Origin: Magnolia sinica | Taxonomy: Eukaryota; Streptophyta; Magnoliopsida; Magnoliales; Magnoliaceae | NCBI RefSeq assembly: GCF_029962835.1 | Contig: NC_080575.1 | Coordinates: 46,021,437 to 46,085,436, forward strand | DNA length: 64,000 bases | Direction: 5' to 3' | Part shown: piece after piece, positions 59,758-64,000 of the stretch | Position numbering within the stretch: position 1 is the stretch's first letter | Layout of the letters: every line of letters starts with the position of its first letter | Position numbers and translations under genes: made by a program | Notes under the pieces: model-generated | Database searches by the model: none | Seen by the model: only the letters and a program-made list of their open reading frames with translations | Told to the model about the DNA's origin: nothing

Positions 59758-60620
59758 TGATGATATTATACATGAGATTGCTCTGTCGTGTAACTGCGCA
59801 ACACAAAGAAAGTTGCCAGATTAGGGGCAAGCTACTTAGACTAGACAGATAACATGTTGCGCGACCGCGCAAAAGTGCTCTGTTATACAGTTCACATGTG
59901 TGAAGGCCTATAAATACTCCCCTCCCTCTCATTTCATTCATTCACAAGTGAGGAACTTTAGAGTGATCAGGGGGATCTTCGAAAGAGTCTTTGAGAATTT
60001 AAAGCCGCGATATTCAGGTATCCCATGGTGCGGTATGAGAGGAGCAAAGAAGGAGATACAGGGAGTAGTGCAGAAGTTCGTTGCGTGACTACGCAACATG
60101 GATTGCTTGCACAACCACACAACCACAGTCCTACGATATATGTATTTGGTGATTGTATTTTCCTTACGAGATCCAGAATCTCCCACAAGATTGGTTTTCC
60201 CGCGAGATCTAGAATCTCCAGCGAGATCAGTTTTCCTGTGAGATCAATTTTTTTGTGAGATCCAGAATTTTCTGTGATATCAATTTTCCCATGAGATACA
60301 GAATCTCTCGCGAGATCAGTTTTTCCGCAAGATCAATTTTCCTGCAAGATGCAGAATCTCTCGTAAGATCAATTTTCTTCGTGAGATCCAGAATTTCTCG
60401 CGAATTGATCTCTTATGCATGTATTTTATGTACATCAGCGCGGAACAAGGGTTTCAAACCAACACAACTCTTCTGTCATTGCGACGGACGCCATACAATT
60501 CAAGATGTTGCCGAAATCATGATTAGACCATTTCTCTATTACATTGATTAAATGTACTTTGTCTTAGAATCAAGAGCAACACGAGCGATGTAATAAGGAT
60601 TCAGAATTAATAAAATAGGC
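59758..60620 (+). mobile_element. LTR-like promoter region
   Basis: A good TATA box CCTATAAATACTCCC at 59908-59922 is followed by a CT-rich start region and a long leader. Downstream are poly(A)-type signals (AATTAATAAAATAGG at about 60605). Repeated TGCGCGACCGCGCAA-like palindromes lie upstream (59760-59880, 60070-60110). This resembles the U3-R-U5 of an LTR, but TG...CA ends and a target duplication were not found. A non-coding RNA promoter is the alternative. Confidence 0.4.
60160..60412. repeat. GAGATC-AGAATCTC tandem repeats
   Basis: About twelve units alternate between GCGAGATCCAGAATCTCYC and GCGAGATCARTTTTCC, giving a composite period of about 40 bp. The GAGATCNAGAATCTC part is a near-palindrome, so single strands could form small hairpins. 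Confidence 0.8.
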
Positions 60621-61657
60621 GATGATGTTTATTATTTAATTTTTCTTTATTATTATTGAATGTAGATATTCCAATCTTCGATACTTTTGTTTCTTGTCGA
60701 AATAGTCACTAGCCCTTAATACATCCTTGCCATTCAACCATCTTCACCAGTCTACCATTCAACTAACTAGAGGTAAAGCTAGGTGAGCAAATTGTATCTG
60801 CAGTATAAAGATGCTAAAGTAATTAATCTATCATGCATATATATCAAAACCAAATGGAGTATCATCTCCATACAATTGCATGCACCACAATTTAACATCA
60901 TCACTTGTTGCATGTTACTTAATATGAAGGAGAAAAGTCTAAATTCATGATTAAGTATGTTAGCTGACAGATTAAACGATAGGTCTTATGGGGGCGAAAG
61001 TCAACTTAGTAAAAACAATACATTTGTTGTAGAGCAAGACAACATAGTTAATCATAGTTCATTAAATAAACTATATTCCATTGATCAAACAATTATCTGT
61101 TGTATTTAGACTACAGACGATTTTCTTTCTAGCAATTTATTTGATAGTTAAGTATTAGACCACTAAAGTAGATAATCAGTTAGAAGTTCAATTACATTAG
61201 TCTTGCCACCTCATAGCATTGCTATTTTGAGACGATATACTATCGAGTGTGAAATATTGTATATTTCTCCCTTATTATGCATTGGTTTTATAAAAATAGA
61301 TGCACTTAATTGATCTAATTGCATACGTTTTACTATGAGAGGTGATTTGGAGAGTTAATGTGAAAAAGGACAATTAAAAAGAATAATTAATGCTCAAAGA
61401 ATAACCAAGTGAAGATTTCAAGTACCAAAGATCAAAGAAAACCAAGCATAAAAGAGAGAAAAGACCGGTAAATCACAAAGTGTAATAATAAAAATAGCAC
61501 TGTTCGGTCCCACCTAAGGTTGGCTCGGTCCAACCGAAGATGCACAGAATAGTTCAGTAAGAACATGTGATTTCAAAGATAATTCGGCTCGATATTCAGT
61601 CCGATTGAAGGGAGACATATACTTCAGATACAAATTGAAGAAATTCGCCTGTAATCG
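60621..61657. other. No gene recognised; AT-rich
   Basis: About 1 kb of AT-rich sequence with only short ORFs. GGTTGGCTCGGTCCAACCG at about 61514-61532 is a small inverted motif. Confidence 0.45.
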
Positions 61658-63626
61658 TGTAACATCCTGAATTTTCGTGGCTCGAGTACATAGTCGTGCC
61701 TGAAAATTCCTGGTGTTGATAATGTAAAGATTTGGATGCTTCAAAATCTTACAATGATTTTCTTTCCATTTAGATCACATCCATTTACATTCATGAAGGT
61801 AACCATTCACGAGAGTAAAATCAACCGTATTTATTATTCCATTGGATTAAAAGAATTCAACAAATTATCAAATGTCCTTTCAATGGGAGCTTATTACATT
61901 ATCAAAGTTTGTAGAGGAAATAAATAAAACTAAACACAGAACTATCTCCTCCTTTATTCATAATAATCTTCCTTAGGAAAATCGCTATCCGTATCTTCAA
62001 TTTGTACATCACCAGCATCATCTATATGATTGGATATGGTCAATACCCTACTTATAGTGATAGTTATCCTTTAAGATTAATAATAATTCAAGAGATTCAT
62101 AAGAATAATGTAAAGGTTCTGATACGTCTCGTACTCCACCACTACGAGTGGTATCAGTATGCGCAACCAATATATATATGAATTCATGTCTAGCAACGAC
62201 TCATCATACGTAGTGATCATCTCAATGTGGAATATGATTCATAGAAAATCCGACTCACCCCGCATCTCATAATTACGGAGATTCGCTGGCATGTCCGACG
62301 CTACTATGGATTTACATAAACACTTCGAGGCATCACAACACATGAGTCAGATGAATTACTTGAGATAATTTGTTCATGGAGTGATTATTTGTGACATCCA
62401 ATCTCGGAAGTGATGTAACACGCATTGCGAATTACTTACATCGATTTATGCACCACTACCTAAATCCATAGAATTACGCATCGACCAAGATGATCATTAC
62501 CCAGAGTGCATTACGTCCACGATAAATATTTGAATCACTAATTGTGATACCTCTAACACATCACTTGCATAAAAGGAAAATAAATTGAAACATGGGATTT
62601 TTAGAATTCCATTATATATGCCCAAGTCATAAAGGGATGTAGCACAAGGCTAATATAATAAAGGAGAAAAGTAACATTAAGCTATCTTAATAAAAGAAAA
62701 GAGTAGCAAATAGGCTAACTCAATAAGAATAAATGGAGATGAACAAAAGGCTAATTCAATATAGAGTGGAGGCACTCGTTGCTCTCAAAATTGGCAAAGG
62801 GCAATACTTGTATCCATTACGCCACATATATTTATAAAGATCACTCATAATTAAAATTATGCCTTAACGATAATTTTCAAAGGATAAATAATTGATAATG
62901 TTAAACTAAACAATTGCATGGAGGATTCACGGTAATATGGAAACATGTAAAAATAAGATAAATCATACCAACTCAAATTAGTGTAAGCTTAAAGGAATTC
63001 CTCACCTTAACCTTAGATCTAAACCCTAGGTAGATATCTATGTAGGAAAGCTTTTACATGAATCACGACATCGCTTGAGCAAGAGGGAGATACCATATGC
63101 TTGGATAAGGAAGTTGATGATGGACGTCTAGGCTTCTCTTTTTCTCTCTTTCTCTCTCTTTCTCTCTTTGTCTCTCTCTTTCTCTTTTTCTCTCTTCCTT
63201 GGGCGTTGGGAGATTGGGCGTGTGAATGGAGAGGGGAACACACACCCCTTTTTAAAAGGAGTGGGCGTGTGAGAGGAGTGTGTTTCACCTCCCACTTGGA
63301 TTGGGTTTCTCCAAATTTTCCTTTTCTGACGATCTTTCTTTAAATCTAATTCGTCCATTGTGTTAGGGTCGTCGAATAGAGCCAGTGTATATGATTTTCT
63401 TGATGATTCGAAATTTAGATTGACCTATCTTGAAAATTCTCTTAACGGGTGCCAAAACAAATTTGATCTCAATTAACAGTCCACACTTAATGATCAAGGC
63501 CCAATTTTGGAAGAAATGTATAGTTAGAATAGAAAAACGGTTGGACAAATTTTACTGGTTGATCGATGGTGAAAAAAGCCTAAATCTAAATTGTAAGTGT
63601 TATGCTGTATATCGAGCAGCTTGTAT
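61658..63626. mobile_element. Possible gypsy-type LTR or LTR remnant
   Basis: TGTAACATCCTGAATTTTCG at 61658 looks like the start of a Ty3/gypsy LTR, and the following 2 kb has the non-coding character of one. A CA terminus and a target duplication could not be found before the copia LTR at 63627. A CT run lies at 63133-63196. Call by resemblance only. Confidence 0.3.
63133..63196. repeat. CT-rich microsatellite
   Basis: Imperfect TTTCTCTC repeats on the plus strand. They generate spurious Arg/Glu ORFs on the minus strand. Confidence 0.92.
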
Positions 63627-64000
63627 TGTCAAATTTTGTAGTGACAAACCACTTTGGAATGATGGACTTGATTATGATGGAAAGTTCACCTTTAAGTGAC
63701 CTTCAAGTGATGGAAAGTTTCAAGTGCTACATCGACTTCAAGTTCAAGACTAAGTTCAAGTACATGTTCATGTTCTAGACTAAGTTCAAGTGCAACTTTA
63801 AATGCAAGATCAAGTTTCAAGTATACAAGCTCAAGCTTCGAGTACTTCAAGAAGAAGATCTACCAGATCTACCAAAGCTACAAGTTCAATGTTCAATATT
63901 TCAAGTATAAATGACCTTAGAAAAGACCTTAGGTTTAGGTCATGCATATTGCACATTTAATATGAGTCATTGTGCTTATTATAAGCTTTGCTTCGACTAG
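63627..64000 (+). mobile_element. Start of a SIRE-like copia LTR, cut by the window edge
   Basis: TGTCAAATTTTGTAGTGACA matches the outer edge of the LTR at 12259 (TGTCAAATTTTGTAGTGCCA on the minus strand). It is followed by the same kind of AAGTTCAAG ladder (63700-63850) and then ATGACCTTAGAAAAGACC and AGGTTTAGGTCATGCATATT, which resemble 11690-11750 in reverse. It is a second member of the family in opposite orientation; whether a full element follows is outside the window. Confidence 0.75.

Noticed and set aside
63019-63358. Basic ORFs with KREREREKE repeats
   Set aside because: Produced by the CT/GA microsatellite at 63133-63196.

Overview
This window is a piece of a large, transposon-rich flowering-plant nuclear genome. 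It has long introns, many Ty1/copia, Ty3/gypsy, L1 and hAT remnants, and plant-type gene families. Repeated palindromic modules built around a GTGGGGCCCACC core followed by ATGTATGTGTTTCATCC recall magnoliid genomes to me. That lineage guess comes from memory and is only moderately confident.

There are two host genes. The first is a PP2A B' (B56) regulatory subunit on the + strand. Its exon 1 (19604-20812) and exon 2 (54098-54457) join in frame across an intron of about 33.3 kb that is almost entirely transposable elements. The second is a papain-type (C1A, RD21-like) cysteine protease on the - strand with four exons between 58077 and 55051. The two genes are convergent, with about 0.6 kb between their stop codons.

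Layout. 1-12259: an old SIRE/Maximus-like copia element on the - strand, with gag, protease, integrase, RT-RNase H and an env-like gene. Its gag is split by a 3.87-kb solo LTR with a perfect 5-bp target duplication, and its 5' LTR carries a 220-bp TRIM-like solo LTR. 12270-13065: a decayed Ty3/gypsy protease-RT fragment. 13.2-17.1 kb: a cluster of palindromic MITEs. 17437-18240: a 21-bp minisatellite open on both strands. 18.3-19.6 kb: PP2A promoter and leader.

Inside the PP2A intron, 21.4-33.5 kb is an L1 LINE on the - strand with tandemly amplified ORF2 segments. It is split by a large hAT element with a dead transposase, and smaller hAT elements sit in both. 33.6-44.3 kb is a second copia element carrying four nested insertions whose target duplications can all be read. 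44.5-54.1 kb holds an RTE-type LINE tail, a second L1 fragment, an LTR-like stretch, a fourth copia fragment and hAT MITEs.

Right of the protease gene, 58.2-64 kb has no recognisable gene. It contains two families of short tandem repeats around an LTR-like promoter, a possible gypsy LTR, and at 63627 the start of an LTR matching the outer edge of the first copia element. I found no CRISPR array, rRNA or tRNA gene, and no operon-like system. The most interesting content is structural: nested insertions that give a relative chronology, tandem arrays inside transposons, and a functional-looking gene stretched around them.
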